A DNA stretch of 64,000 nucleotides, taken from an uncultured Sutterella sp. (GTDB lineage Bacteria; Pseudomonadota; Gammaproteobacteria; Burkholderiales; Burkholderiaceae_F). The stretch covers positions 1 to 64,000 of the forward strand of contig UQYP01000003.1 of assembly GCA_900545335.1 (NCBI GenBank), given 5' to 3'. Of this stretch, positions 50,786 to 61,400 are shown piece by piece; the first letter of the stretch is position 1, and every line of letters begins with the position of its first letter. The position numbers and the translations under genes are program-made. Below the pieces are notes generated by a model. That model made no database searches. It was not told the origin of the DNA and was given only the letters and a program-made list of their open reading frames with translations.

Positions 50786-52153
50786 ATGCCTGAAGAAAAA
50801 ACAACGGATACCGTGCGTCTGCCGCCCCATTCAACAGAGGCAGAGCAGGGTTTATTGGGAAGTTTGTTGATCGATAACCGTGTCTTTGACATGGTAAACG
50901 ACGTGGTGACCCCCGAGGATTTCTACCGGGGTGACCACCGCCGTATCTATGAGCATATTGTTCAGCTTATCAGCCAGGGGCGTCCTGCTGACGTTTTAAC
51001 CGTCCATGATTCCATGGCTTCCGTCGGCTTGGGACAGGAAGGCACAAAGAGTTTCTTAAACTCTTTGGCCATGAATACGCCGAACTCCGCCAATGCCAGA
51101 CGTTACGCTGAAATTGTTCGTGACCGCAGTATTCTTCGCAATCTGGTTAACGTCGGCTCACAAATCGTTGACTCGGCTCTTGACACCAAGGGAATGGAAA
51201 CCAAGGATATTCTGGATCGGGCTGAGAGTGCTATTTTTAAAATCAGTGAAGACGCTCAGGTAGCCGGTGCAGGCCTCAAACCGATTAAAGGAGCTTTAGC
51301 TGAGGTGAACGAGCAGATTACCAAGCTTTATAACTCCAAGAATCAAAATCCCATCACCGGTATTCCTACGGGCTTTATTGATTTGGACCGCCTCACCAAA
51401 GGCATGCATCCGGGTGAACTCATTATTGTGGCCGGGCGCCCTGCCATGGGTAAGACCACCTTTGCGATGAATATTGCAGAGTACGTGGCTTTGCGTGCCG
51501 AAATGCCTGTTGCGATCTTTTCCATGGAAATGCCTGCCGAGCAGTTAGCCATGCGCTTAATCAGCTCTTATCAGCGCATTCGTCTGGAACACTTAAGAAA
51601 CGGTCGTTTGGAAGGTGATGAATTCCAAAAGATGGGTGCAGCCATCACAGATATTTCCAATTCGAAAAATATCTTTATCGATGACTCATCCGGTTTGAGG
51701 ATTTCGGATCTTCGTTCGCGCGCCAGACGCTTATCGCGTGAAGTGAAGCAATTGGGGTTGATTGTCGTCGACTACATTCAGTTGATGTCGGGTGACGGCA
51801 GGGGAGAAAACCGTGCGCAGGAAATCTCGGAAATGTCCCGCGGTCTGAAGCTTTTAGCTAAGGAGCTTAATTGTCCGATTATCGGCCTTTCTCAGTTAAA
51901 CCGCTCTTTGGAACAGCGCCCCGATAAACGCCCGATGATGAGTGACTTAAGAGAATCCGGTTCTATTGAACAGGATGCTGACGTGATTATTTTCCTCTAC
52001 CGTGACGTAGTCTATAACCAGGATCTGAGGGATACGGATCAGGAGCGCGATGCTGAAGCGATTGTTCGTAAGCAGCGTAACGGTCCGACCGGAACCGTGG
52101 AGCTCACGTTCTTCGGCGAATACACTCAATTTAAAAACCGAGCAAGGGTTTAA
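50786..52153 (+). CDS. dnaB: replicative DNA helicase DnaB
   Basis: A 455-residue hexameric helicase that unwinds DNA at the fork 5' to 3'. N-terminal domain (PPHSTEAEQGLLGSLLID), linker, and RecA-like C-terminal domain with Walker A GRPAMGKTTFAMN (about residue 213), Walker B region LGLIVVDYIQLMSG, and SQLNRSLEQRPDKRPMMSDL with DLRESGSIEQDADVI near the arginine finger. No intein is present. It is followed after 2 bases by a DUF456 membrane protein gene, so the two are likely co-transcribed. Confidence 0.97.
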   Translation: MPEEKTTDTVRLPPHSTEAEQGLLGSLLIDNRVFDMVNDVVTPEDFYRGDHRRIYEHIVQLISQGRPADVLTVHDSMASVGLGQEGTKSFLNSLAMNTPNSANARRYAEIVRDRSILRNLVNVGSQIVDSALDTKGMETKDILDRAESAIFKISEDAQVAGAGLKPIKGALAEVNEQITKLYNSKNQNPITGIPTGFIDLDRLTKGMHPGELIIVAGRPAMGKTTFAMNIAEYVALRAEMPVAIFSMEMPAEQLAMRLISSYQRIRLEHLRNGRLEGDEFQKMGAAITDISNSKNIFIDDSSGLRISDLRSRARRLSREVKQLGLIVVDYIQLMSGDGRGENRAQEISEMSRGLKLLAKELNCPIIGLSQLNRSLEQRPDKRPMMSDLRESGSIEQDADVIIFLYRDVVYNQDLRDTDQERDAEAIVRKQRNGPTGTVELTFFGEYTQFKNRARV

Positions 52154-52155
52154 AG

Positions 52156-52653
52156 ATGATGGATGCTTTGATTACCTATGGCCTCTATGGCGTCGCCTTT
52201 TTGCTGATTCTCGTAGGCTTAGCCGGCACGATTATCCCGGCATTGCCCGGCATACCGATGATTTTTGCGGGCGGTTGGTTGATCGCTTATATGGAGGACT
52301 ATCAGTATTTCGGCTGGGGTACTCTCATCGCATTGGGTGTCTTAACCGTTATTTCCATCATTATTGATTGGGTGAGTCAAACGCTGGGGGCACAGAAAGC
52401 AGGGGCCACTAAACTGGGATTAACAGGTGCTTTAATCGGCACAATTGTCGGTATTCCCTTCGGTTTATTAGGAATTTTCCTCTTTCCTGTGATCGGTGCT
52501 TTCGTGGGTGAAATGATCGGTCATCGCGATATGCGCCAGGCAGGCAAGGTCAGTTGGGCGACCTGGATCGGCATGATTGCGGGCATTGCTGCTAAATTGG
52601 CGATTGCCTTTATCATGATCGGCATCATGTGTGTGATGCGCTTTGTCGGATAG
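52156..52653 (+). CDS. DUF456 family membrane protein
   Basis: A 165-residue integral membrane protein of the DUF456 family: the glycine-rich phrases GLAGTIIPALPGIPMIFAGG, SQTLGAQKAGATKLGLTGAL, GTIVGIPFGLLGIFLFPVIG and GEMIGHRD fit the family. About five hydrophobic segments. Function unknown; related to glycine-zipper membrane proteins. The ATG at 52156 (or a second ATG directly after) lies just past the dnaB stop. A perfect palindromic terminator follows. Confidence 0.85.
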   Translation: MMDALITYGLYGVAFLLILVGLAGTIIPALPGIPMIFAGGWLIAYMEDYQYFGWGTLIALGVLTVISIIIDWVSQTLGAQKAGATKLGLTGALIGTIVGIPFGLLGIFLFPVIGAFVGEMIGHRDMRQAGKVSWATWIGMIAGIAAKLAIAFIMIGIMCVMRFVG

Positions 52654-52700
52654 CTGACCGTCCGATTTCAATTAGAATAATATTAAGTTGATATTAAATA

Positions 52701-52726
52701 AAAGTGCCCGAATTCGGGCACTTTCG
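52701..52726. terminator. bidirectional terminator between the DUF456 gene and recD
   Basis: AAAGTGCCCGAATTCGGGCACTTT is a fully self-complementary element written here as arms AAAGTGCCCGAA and TTCGGGCACTTT (52701-52724); it lies between convergent genes. Confidence 0.75.
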
Positions 52727-54562
52727 CTATTCTTTAAGACGGTCTTTTAATCCGCTCGATCGCTCGGTTTTTCTCAGAACCGATACTTCAATCGTCTTTG
52801 CAGTACCGAAAACAGCCGCTTCTTTTTGTGCACGGGTGACACCGGTATAAAAGAGTTCCCGTGAAGCCAGAAGACTGTCTTCAGAAGTGGGTAAAAGGAC
52901 CGCAACGTGCTCAAACTGCGAGCCCTGTGACTGGTGAATGGTCATGGCAAAGGCCGTATCGTGCTCAGGGAGCAGTCCCACAGGGATTCGTTTATTTCTG
53001 TCTCCGATATAAAGATCAAAGCGATCCTTCTTATCAGCGGTAGCAATCACAATACCGACATCACCGTTATAGACATCTAAAGAAGCAGTGTTTCGGCGGA
53101 TGATGACGAGGCGCCCGGGATAAAAAAGTGCATCGGCGGGACTGCCTGTTTTTTCACGAACGACGGCTTCGATGAAGCGATTGACGGCATTGACGCCGTT
53201 GGCTCCTGTTCTTTGAGCCGACAGGATCCGAAAACTTTCTGCGGCTTGCCACAAAGCTTTAAGCTTAGTTTCATCGGCAAATAATGCATGACTTTCGCTT
53301 CTGTAGTCTTCCAAAGCGTTGAGGTATTTTTTCATGTGTGGCGAAAGCCATTTGACAACATTTCGATCGACCGATTCATTCGGTCTGTAGAGCTTAATGC
53401 TGACCCGGTCCTTACCTTCTTTTGCATTTTTAAAGGCTTCAATAAACTCATTCACCTCAAAAGGTTTTTGAGGATTTTTGATTGCCTGAGCCAATTGTCC
53501 GACATTAGAGTCACTTGTAAAGCGGTGACTGACTGTAAGCTCCGCTAAATGAGAAGACAGGGGCCCGGAAGGGTCCGTCATATCAGCTAAAACCGAACCG
53601 GGACCTACGGCCGAGAGCTGGTACTTGTCACCGAGTAAAATCAAGCGGGTTTTCGTGGAATCAAGGACACTTAATAAGCGCTTTGCGAGTCTTAAATCGA
53701 TCATCGAAGCTTCATCGACAATCATCACATCAATATCAAGGGGATTATCCTCACTCGGCATCAGCCCCTTTTCATTTCTCGTGAGAAGCCACTTATGAAT
53801 GGTGCGTGCCGGCAGCGACCCGTCTTTCACGCGTCGGATAAGTTCCGGGAAGTACGCAGGAAAACGCTCACAGGAACCGAAAAGCGACTGCATGATGCGG
53901 CTCGTTGCCTTGCCGGTAGGAGCTGCCAGAGCAATTTTTAATTGAGGGCGATCCTTTAAAAGACTTTCAAGAAGCTTAGCTACAACGGTAGTCTTTCCGG
54001 TACCGGGGCCGCCGGTGATAATGCAAAACGGTTTTTTAAGTGCAAGCGCCACGGCTGCCTGCTGCTCGGTTCGGCTTTTGTCATCCGTTTCACCGGGTTT
54101 GCCGTATTGCAGGTTGTTAAAATCTTGGAGCGCTTTTTGCTGGGCTTCACTGATAGTGTCTTGCGGCCGGCTGATAAAAGCGAGGATCTTCAGAGCAACT
54201 TCGCGTTCTTCTGCAAAATGCCTTTGCAGATAGATTCGCGTGTGAGTGTCGGACTTGTCCAGCACAAAAGGGATGAGGGGATTGGGTTGCTCTTTCAAAC
54301 GATTCGGTTTTAAAACCAGAAGGCCCTCTTTCATTAGAAGCGAAAGATCGCTTTCTGATAATAGGGGAGCATGATCGTTTTCCCATTGAACGCAGACGCT
54401 GCCCGCCTCTTCGCTTAATGCCAATTCATCCATCAGCAGATTCAGGCATTGAGGTACTTCGGCAAAGCTATCTTTATCTCGGCAAACCGTGCGCCAGAGC
54501 GCCCGACCCATCACACGATAGGCTTTTTGATTTTCTGTCAGTTCTCTTTGAGTTTCGGCCAT
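52727..54562 (-). CDS. recD: exodeoxyribonuclease V subunit alpha (RecD helicase)
   Basis: A 611-residue superfamily-1B helicase, the 5'-3' motor of RecBCD, which processes double-strand ends. Motifs: Walker A ITGGPGTGKTTVVAKLLES (about residue 185), motif Ia APTGKATSRI, Walker B VMIVDEASMIDL, motif III ILLGDKYQLSAVGPG, and motifs V-VI FAMTIHQSQGSQFEHVAV and FYTGVTRAQ. Length matches E. coli RecD (608). It is the last gene of a WYL-recC-recB-HAD-recD operon, with only 9 bases after the HAD gene. The presence of RecD makes the full nuclease complex likely. Confidence 0.95.
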   Translation of the reverse strand: MAETQRELTENQKAYRVMGRALWRTVCRDKDSFAEVPQCLNLLMDELALSEEAGSVCVQWENDHAPLLSESDLSLLMKEGLLVLKPNRLKEQPNPLIPFVLDKSDTHTRIYLQRHFAEEREVALKILAFISRPQDTISEAQQKALQDFNNLQYGKPGETDDKSRTEQQAAVALALKKPFCIITGGPGTGKTTVVAKLLESLLKDRPQLKIALAAPTGKATSRIMQSLFGSCERFPAYFPELIRRVKDGSLPARTIHKWLLTRNEKGLMPSEDNPLDIDVMIVDEASMIDLRLAKRLLSVLDSTKTRLILLGDKYQLSAVGPGSVLADMTDPSGPLSSHLAELTVSHRFTSDSNVGQLAQAIKNPQKPFEVNEFIEAFKNAKEGKDRVSIKLYRPNESVDRNVVKWLSPHMKKYLNALEDYRSESHALFADETKLKALWQAAESFRILSAQRTGANGVNAVNRFIEAVVREKTGSPADALFYPGRLVIIRRNTASLDVYNGDVGIVIATADKKDRFDLYIGDRNKRIPVGLLPEHDTAFAMTIHQSQGSQFEHVAVLLPTSEDSLLASRELFYTGVTRAQKEAAVFGTAKTIEVSVLRKTERSSGLKDRLKE

Positions 54563-54571
54563 AACAATACT

Positions 54572-55024
54572 CTAAGAAAAATGGTTGCCGGCAATGTCAA
54601 AACAGGTAATGGCATTTTCCCGCCACATGCTGACAACGGTATCCCGATCATCTACAGCAAATAAGACATCGTAAAACGGTTCAATCAGTTCCCGATACAT
54701 TTTTAATTTAAATTCAGGATCGGACAATTCCGGATACCCGCTTAAAATCAGCTGATCGTAATGGATATTGTTCTGATGAAGCCAAGTTTCAGTCTGCGGC
54801 TTAAAGCGCAGAGGTCTGGCTGAGAGCAAAATCACTTTAATGCCTTTTTCTTCAGCCATATCGATAAGCGTTTTTGTGGAAGCAATGACAGTATCAAACA
54901 CACAGGCAGAGTGAAATTCCTCACGGCGCTTCGGGCGCTCACGCATAAAGTGAACGCGGTGTTCGCAATTGCAAAGGGTACCGTCCAAATCCAAAATAAT
55001 TGCTAAAGGTTTTCTTCTGACCAT
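54572..55024 (-). CDS. HAD phosphatase resembling polynucleotide 3'-phosphatase domain
   Basis: A 150-residue HAD-superfamily phosphatase. Catalytic aspartates are Asp12 and Asp14 in LAIILDLDGTLCN; motif II is VILLSARP and the acidic motif IV is LFAVDDRDTVVSMW. The C-terminal phrase AVDDRDTVVSMWRENAITCF closely resembles the phosphatase domain of phage T4 polynucleotide kinase as I recall it, and CEHRVHF resembles its cap region. I start at the ATG at 55024 (AAGGA 9 bases upstream), just after the recB stop; a longer frame reaching into recB is a shadow. Lying between recB and recD, it may remove 3'-phosphates from broken DNA ends before or after RecBCD action. Confidence 0.75.
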   Translation of the reverse strand: MVRRKPLAIILDLDGTLCNCEHRVHFMRERPKRREEFHSACVFDTVIASTKTLIDMAEEKGIKVILLSARPLRFKPQTETWLHQNNIHYDQLILSGYPELSDPEFKLKMYRELIEPFYDVLFAVDDRDTVVSMWRENAITCFDIAGNHFS

Positions 55025-55025
55025 A

Positions 55026-58000
55026 TTAATTATCCTTTTGAGCGGCAAATTGACGGATTCTTCTTTCGTCATAGCCGTGAGCAAAGAAATCATCCAGGCA
55101 TTCAATGAGAGCCAGGGGAGGTTGTGCGGTAAACACCCCGTAAGGCGGGTTATCGTCAGCTCGGATACCGCGAATAAAGGCATAGATCACGCCGCCTATT
55201 TTTTGATCGGCATCCTCAATACCGCAGAATTTCAGGTGGCGTCTGAGCGCAACGAGATAAATCAGATACTGGAGACTGTAGTGATGGCGCTCTATTTCCT
55301 GAATCATTTTTTCTGTGCTGAAGCCTTCCGGTTGATCAGCCAGTTTTGTTCCCTTCCAGTCAAGCACAAAGAACCGCCCCTCAAATTCAAACGTGAGGTC
55401 AATGGCACCGGTTAAATACCCTTTGAGCGTATGGTTATTTTCGATCTCAATGTGATAAACGGGATCAAAATGTTTTAAAAGACGGCTTAAATTTCGGGCT
55501 GTCACGGGTTCTCGTCCATCCTCAGCTTCACCGATTGCGATCGTAAAACTCATTTCGGCTGTTTTGGCACTACGATCAAGCTCAGCAAGCCTCAGATCAT
55601 TTTGTGTTCCAAAGACCGAGCGGTTAACGATTTTTGAGCAAAGCACATCTTTAAGAAGTTGACTGAAAACCGGGAGCCACTCTTCGACGCTATAGGGCTG
55701 CAGATGATATTTAAAGGGCTGAATTTGCCGCCAAAGCTCGTGATTGAGTTTTTCCTGGGCTTCAAGACTTCCCTCAAAAGCCTCTTTCACCAGAGAAAAA
55801 TCAGCTTTTTCAAAAAGCGCATGCAGAAAAGTTCCGCTCTCAAGCCCACGCTCAAAATCCATGATGGTGAGTTCCGAAGGATCCCTTTGAGTTACCGGGA
55901 CCGTTTCAGTCGGTGCGTCAGCCTCTTCAATGGAGGAATCTTCTTTTTCTTCAATGAGCGTGAGGGCTTCAGTAGTCTCAGTTGCCCCTTTTGCAAGTGC
56001 CGTATAGCTCGTCGGAAACCATGAAGTGGGGATGCTTTGTCCGCGAGCTGCTTCTAGCTTTTCTGAAGACGTCTTATGAGTCCTGTCTGAGACACATTGC
56101 TCGTGCCAATTGAGTGTCTGCACTTCGTCATCGAGCTCTCGAATCAAAATGCCCGAGTCTTTTCCTTGAGAGGCAAAACGTTTGATATCGGTTTCAAATT
56201 CTCTGTTTGTCGGCGAAGCTTTTCCGATCAGACTTCTCGTGTACGCATTGTCAAAGCCTGTCAGTTGGCTGCGATTTTTATAGTAGGTAAGCGGCATCAC
56301 TAGTCTTTGCGAAGCACGGGTCATGGCAACATAACCCAGGCGAAGGACTTCCAACTCATCTTCATGGGTAATTGACTCTACAACCTCTGGGTAGAGAGCT
56401 GTAAAGCTGATGGTGAGGGTGATTTTTCCGTCACGAACTTCTTTAAAGACGTTCTTTTTATAGCGGAAGCCGCCTGAGATATCGAGTTCATTGGCGTAGA
56501 GCAAAAAGACTACGGGAAATTCCAGCCCCTTACTCTTATGAATTGTCATGATATTGACAAGATTGGCATCGCTGTCAATTCTGAGGTGATAGCTGTCGTC
56601 ATCAACGGGATGAGCTATTTGCTGGGTTAGCCACCGTGTCAGTCCTGAAATGCCTTTTAACGCTAAAGAAGCTTCCTGCAGAATCTCTATTAACTGCTGA
56701 TAGTTTGCAAGCCTTCTTTCACCGTTTTGAACGGGCAGTAACCGATTCTGCGTTTTGCAATGAAGCATGATGCGCGAAAGCGCTGCTGCAATGCCTCTTT
56801 TTTCTGCCAGATCGTGCGCCTCTTCGATTAATTCTCTTGCATCCAAGGCTGCCTGATCATCAACATTTTGTTCGCCCTCTTGACTGAAAGCTTCCGGCAC
56901 AATTCGGTTGATGCTTTCTCCCATCAGCCGTGTACTGCGGGCTAACTTTAATGACCGCACATCGTCAGGGGATTCAAGCGCTTGTAGAATCTGCAGCATC
57001 TCTCGGGCTTCTTCAGTTTTAAAGATGTTATTGTCATCCTGAAAAAGCACCCGAATACCCTTGCGGGTTAAATGATCAATCAGACAGTGTGCATCCTTTT
57101 TTTGGTGAACCAAAATGGCGATGTCACCGGGATTGAGTTTTTTGTCTTCACTTTTATAGACCGAGCCTGACAATAATGCTTCAATTTCATTGGCGATCAA
57201 TGCGGACTGCTGCTCGCGGCTTGCGCTGGGATTAAGTTCCGTATTTTCATTTTTTTGCCATACTTCAAATACAGGGAGCTCTGATTGTCCGTCAGCGGTT
57301 CGGATAGTGAGCGGTGTCTTTGTCGCTCCTGCATTTATAGCCCGGTAGTCGATCCCGGAGTCAAGGAAAGGTTTTTGGCTTGTACCGTAAAATCGATTGA
57401 AGGCTTCCAAGAGTTTGGGGTTGGAACGATAATTGACGTCCAACTCATAGACCTCACCGATATCGTCTTTGGCTGCAAGATAGGTGTTTAAGTCAGCATT
57501 TCTGAATCGGTAGATCGACTGCTTGGGGTCCCCCACAAAAAAGACCGAGCGGGCACTGCTGTCCGTGGATAAGAAAAGTCTCTTAAAAATGGCGTATTGA
57601 ATAGGATCGGTATCCTGGAACTCATCAATGAGTACGCCGTCATAGCGCTGCTGCACACCCTGAATAAAAAGCAGGTTGGTGAGCTGCGAGTACATATCCA
57701 TCAGCAAATCGTCAAAGGAGCGAATGCCGGCTTCACGTTTTTTGCGTCTGAGATCTTCCGGCACTGTTGTGATAAAGCGCTCCAAAATACTCCTGACGAC
57801 TGCCTCAATACGGGCTTCGTCTTCTGATAGATCGTCCTTGGGCTTGCCAGTCTTCGGATCGACAAAAACCTGCTGCTTGAAAAATTCAATCTTCGAGTCA
57901 GCCGGAGCAGCCGTAACGGCATCCAAAATAGCTTTCCAGGGAGAGCCCGATAAAAGCACGGCTTTTAACTGATCGTCTTTTGCCTGCGTGAGTTCTTTGC

Positions 58001-58481
58001 GCAGAAATTGCTCAATGACCTCATTTCTGAAATCCGCATCATCACCGATTTCAAAGTCAAAGCCTTCAGAGCTTGAAAACCGATGCTCATCGAGCATCTT
58101 TTGGCAGAAGCTGTGAATCGTGCAGATCGACGCATCATCCATTCGATCAATCGCCTCTTTAAAGACTTCTTCTTTAATACCCAGAGCGTGCCATTTGGCA
58201 ATCAGCTTTAAAAGCGTTTTGTCATAGCGCTCATCTTCATCTTTTGCTTCAAGAAAGGCTTCATGGGCTTCAATCAAAAGGTTTCTTACGCGCTGCCTTA
58301 ATTCTGCCGTAGCCGCCTTTGTGAAGGTTACAAGAAGGAGCCGATCGATCGGAATATTTTCTTCAATGATGAGCCGTAAAACAATATGAATAAGTGAATA
58401 AGTCTTACCGGTTCCCGCACTCGCTTCAATTAAATGACGGCCTAAAAGAGGCGTTTTAACTACATCAAACACTTTGCTCAT
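55026..58481 (-). CDS. recB: exodeoxyribonuclease V subunit beta (RecB helicase-nuclease)
   Basis: An 1151-residue UvrD-type helicase with C-terminal nuclease. Walker A IEASAGTGKTYSLIHI (near residue 20), Walker B VLIDEFQDTDPIQYAIF, VGDPKQSIYRFRNADL, NIMTIHKSKGLEFPVVFL and LGYVAMTRASQRL cover the helicase motifs; the nuclease domain has LTGAIDLTFEFEGRFFVLDWKGTK split across its D-x-K site (Asp in LDWKG, Lys two on). It unwinds 3'-5' and cuts until Chi, then loads RecA. It overlaps recC by 4 bases and precedes the HAD gene with a 3-base overlap. Confidence 0.95.
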   Translation of the reverse strand: MSKVFDVVKTPLLGRHLIEASAGTGKTYSLIHIVLRLIIEENIPIDRLLLVTFTKAATAELRQRVRNLLIEAHEAFLEAKDEDERYDKTLLKLIAKWHALGIKEEVFKEAIDRMDDASICTIHSFCQKMLDEHRFSSSEGFDFEIGDDADFRNEVIEQFLRKELTQAKDDQLKAVLLSGSPWKAILDAVTAAPADSKIEFFKQQVFVDPKTGKPKDDLSEDEARIEAVVRSILERFITTVPEDLRRKKREAGIRSFDDLLMDMYSQLTNLLFIQGVQQRYDGVLIDEFQDTDPIQYAIFKRLFLSTDSSARSVFFVGDPKQSIYRFRNADLNTYLAAKDDIGEVYELDVNYRSNPKLLEAFNRFYGTSQKPFLDSGIDYRAINAGATKTPLTIRTADGQSELPVFEVWQKNENTELNPSASREQQSALIANEIEALLSGSVYKSEDKKLNPGDIAILVHQKKDAHCLIDHLTRKGIRVLFQDDNNIFKTEEAREMLQILQALESPDDVRSLKLARSTRLMGESINRIVPEAFSQEGEQNVDDQAALDARELIEEAHDLAEKRGIAAALSRIMLHCKTQNRLLPVQNGERRLANYQQLIEILQEASLALKGISGLTRWLTQQIAHPVDDDSYHLRIDSDANLVNIMTIHKSKGLEFPVVFLLYANELDISGGFRYKKNVFKEVRDGKITLTISFTALYPEVVESITHEDELEVLRLGYVAMTRASQRLVMPLTYYKNRSQLTGFDNAYTRSLIGKASPTNREFETDIKRFASQGKDSGILIRELDDEVQTLNWHEQCVSDRTHKTSSEKLEAARGQSIPTSWFPTSYTALAKGATETTEALTLIEEKEDSSIEEADAPTETVPVTQRDPSELTIMDFERGLESGTFLHALFEKADFSLVKEAFEGSLEAQEKLNHELWRQIQPFKYHLQPYSVEEWLPVFSQLLKDVLCSKIVNRSVFGTQNDLRLAELDRSAKTAEMSFTIAIGEAEDGREPVTARNLSRLLKHFDPVYHIEIENNHTLKGYLTGAIDLTFEFEGRFFVLDWKGTKLADQPEGFSTEKMIQEIERHHYSLQYLIYLVALRRHLKFCGIEDADQKIGGVIYAFIRGIRADDNPPYGVFTAQPPLALIECLDDFFAHGYDERRIRQFAAQKDN

Positions 58482-61400
58482 AGTGCTTCTCCGGCAAGCA
58501 AATTCTTTAAACTCGATTCAAAATCCTGCATTTTCTTTTCTGTCTGATCTTTCTTGCGTCTCTTCGGAACCGGGAAAAGGATCTCAGGTGCAATCAATTG
58601 AATGGCCTTATCGAAAAATGCCTCGCTGAGCGTTTTAACCGTCTCATAATCACGTCCTCGCCAGAGTACCTTTTCCATCTTGTTGTATTCGCCTTTGGAA
58701 GCGATGAAACAGGATCTTTCGATTTGTTTTCCCATCATTTCAATGAGACTTTCAACAAAAACCGAGGCTCTTTCGGATTGAACCGAATCAAACACTTTAA
58801 TGTGCTGCGCCTCAGTACTGTCTAAAACAATAATTTTTGCTGCAAGCCCCAAGTAACTGAGGATGGCTGCACGCACGAATATTCGGTTAAGTGCCGAGCC
58901 CGAATCGCATTCTGACACAAGGTAAAAAGCGTTTTGATCCAAAGCTTTAAGCCATGAAGCTTCGTCTTCAGAAGCTTGAGTGTTGAAGCGATAAAGCTTA
59001 ATGTCTTCGGCAACGAGTTCACCGAATCGGGTTTTCTTCGCTAAAGGGTGTCTGAGGCTTTGTACCGTAGCAGTCGCTTTCGACTCAATCGTTTCTTTAA
59101 TGGATTGAATACTCTGAGCGACAGCAAGTTCGCCTGCGCAAGATAAAAGTCTTACAGCGGGTGTTCCCTTGGATGGGTCACACTGAATTCTCTTTTCAAT
59201 TGACCGAATGCTTTCTCCTTGAGCAAAATCTTCAGAAAGTGAACGTCGGAGGATGACCTGACTCAAAGAATCCTTCGGGGCTGTCAAAGGCACAGTCTCA
59301 GCCAATTGCGTCTCATAGAGCTTAAAGTCAATCTTTCTTTGTACCCAAGCGGTTGGATCTTTGTAAAAACTGATGAGATCTTCCAGGTAAAGAGTTTCAC
59401 TTAAAAGATGGGACGCTAAGGGCCCGGTGAGCATCACGGGTTCGGTGTCCTGATAGCCGCTTGTTTTGGCACTCACTAATGCGTCAAGCGTGCTTTGCAT
59501 AAAACTTTTCCAGTAGCGGGCACCCTCGGTTTTGAAATTGTCTTCTGCCGTATCGGTGAGCGTAATTTCAGCGGTGATCGACTTAGTAAGCCTGGCTTTT
59601 GCCTGCAAAACGGTTTCTTTGCCCTCAGATTTGGCGTTAAGCGTGAGCAAATCAAGCCAATCGACCACAACCGGAGAGGGATTTAAAGGCACCTTTTTAT
59701 CTGTCCCGACGGAGTATGAACAGATAAAGAAATCTCTGGCAGAAAGGAAAAGATCCAAAAAGACATTGCGGTTGTCCGAGCGGCTGTCCCGATCGTTTTG
59801 CCGTTTGAGTTCATCTACGCCCATTAAATCGAATTCTTCAAAGCGCTGATTGCCGGGAAATCCTGATTCTTCCCCTAAACCCAGCGCAATGATGATTCTG
59901 AAGGGCAGTGCTCTGAACGTTTGCATTGAGGCTAGCGTAATGCGTCCCACTGCCGGATTGCGGTCAGTTGGTTGAGCAATTCTGTCTGAGAGCGCTCTCC
60001 AGTAAACCGAAAGCGGCATTGTGATGGGCTCAGGCACCGTTGTGAGTGCCCATTCGTGCGCTCTCAGGCTTGTCCTCAAGGACATCAGAGAAAACTGGTC
60101 TGCGCTTTCAGTGAAAAAACGGTCAATGAGTCCGTGAGCCCATAAGGAAAGATCGGTCGGAAGCGCTTCATCACCCAGCCCAGTCATTGTCCTGAAAGAT
60201 TCTTCCAGTTTTTCGCTTAAGCGGCAAAGCTTCAAAAAGAGCGATTCATTTTCCGCTATCGTTGCAAAGCGATCGGATCCGTGCTGGGTAGGCAAAATAT
60301 CTTTGGGGCAAGCCTCATTGCCTTCTTGATAAACATAACCCCAGGCAAGGCGCTCAATGGCTCGCTCCAGCGTTCCGTCAGCGGCTTCCTCAAGGGTGAT
60401 GTCATCGGCCTGCGGATGAGTGTAGCGATAGTGCTCGATGTTGATTGCATTACGAAAGCCTGCGGCAAGCAGCCAATCGTGCAAAATGTTGAGTTCATCT
60501 AACGAAAGCCCGAGACTTTGTCCCACAAGCGGCAGTTCCAGCCAGGCGTTCAGTTTGGGCAGTGAAAGCTCCTGCATGATAAGAGCACCCAAATCAATAA
60601 GGCTTTGTGCACTTTTATCCGTATCGATTTGAGGCTGTCCCATGATTTGATAATCCATCCGAAAATCATCGGGCAGCGCCTGCATGCAGGCCTCAAAAAC
60701 GGGGGCCGTTTTATCGATTTCAGGCGTGACAATCAGTATATCTTCAGGCTTTAGTCCCAGGCTTTTATCGCCAAAAAGTGCCTGAATCATATTGATTGCA
60801 TTCTGAACTTCACGGGTAAGCGTCGGCGCTTTGATTAAGCGCACAGAGCGATCATTGAGATCGAAAACTTCAGGAATTTCATCAGAGGAGTTTTCAACGA
60901 TGGCTTTTTGAACCTGATGTAAAAGAGAGCCGTCATTGATGATGAGGTCCAGCCGCTCCGTTTCGCTCTGAGTCCAAATGGGAAGCCTTTGAATCGGAGC
61001 GTGGGCTAAATTCGGCAGTTGAGCCGGTTTATGATCAGAGTCTTCATGTCCCTCCGGTGTAAAGGTCCAGAAACGGTTGATCATCGCTCGGGTAGAGGCG
61101 GCATTTTTTCTTAAGTAGGTGAGTGCTTTCTCATTTTTACTATCGTCAAAACCCGATTCAAACCAGTATTCAACACACGGATTGATGAGATAAACATAAA
61201 CTTGATGACCGCTTTCAGAAAGCATCTTGATGACGGGCAGCATCAAAGGCGAAATTCCCATCGGCGCAAAAAAATGCAGTGTCCGCGGCTCATTGGCAAA
61301 TTTTATTTGAAGCGATTCGGGGCGTGCGTAAAGTTTTAACGTTTCTCTGCCGACCCAAACCGTGGTTTGGGCCAGTTTTTCCCAGATGGCCTTTTGCCAG

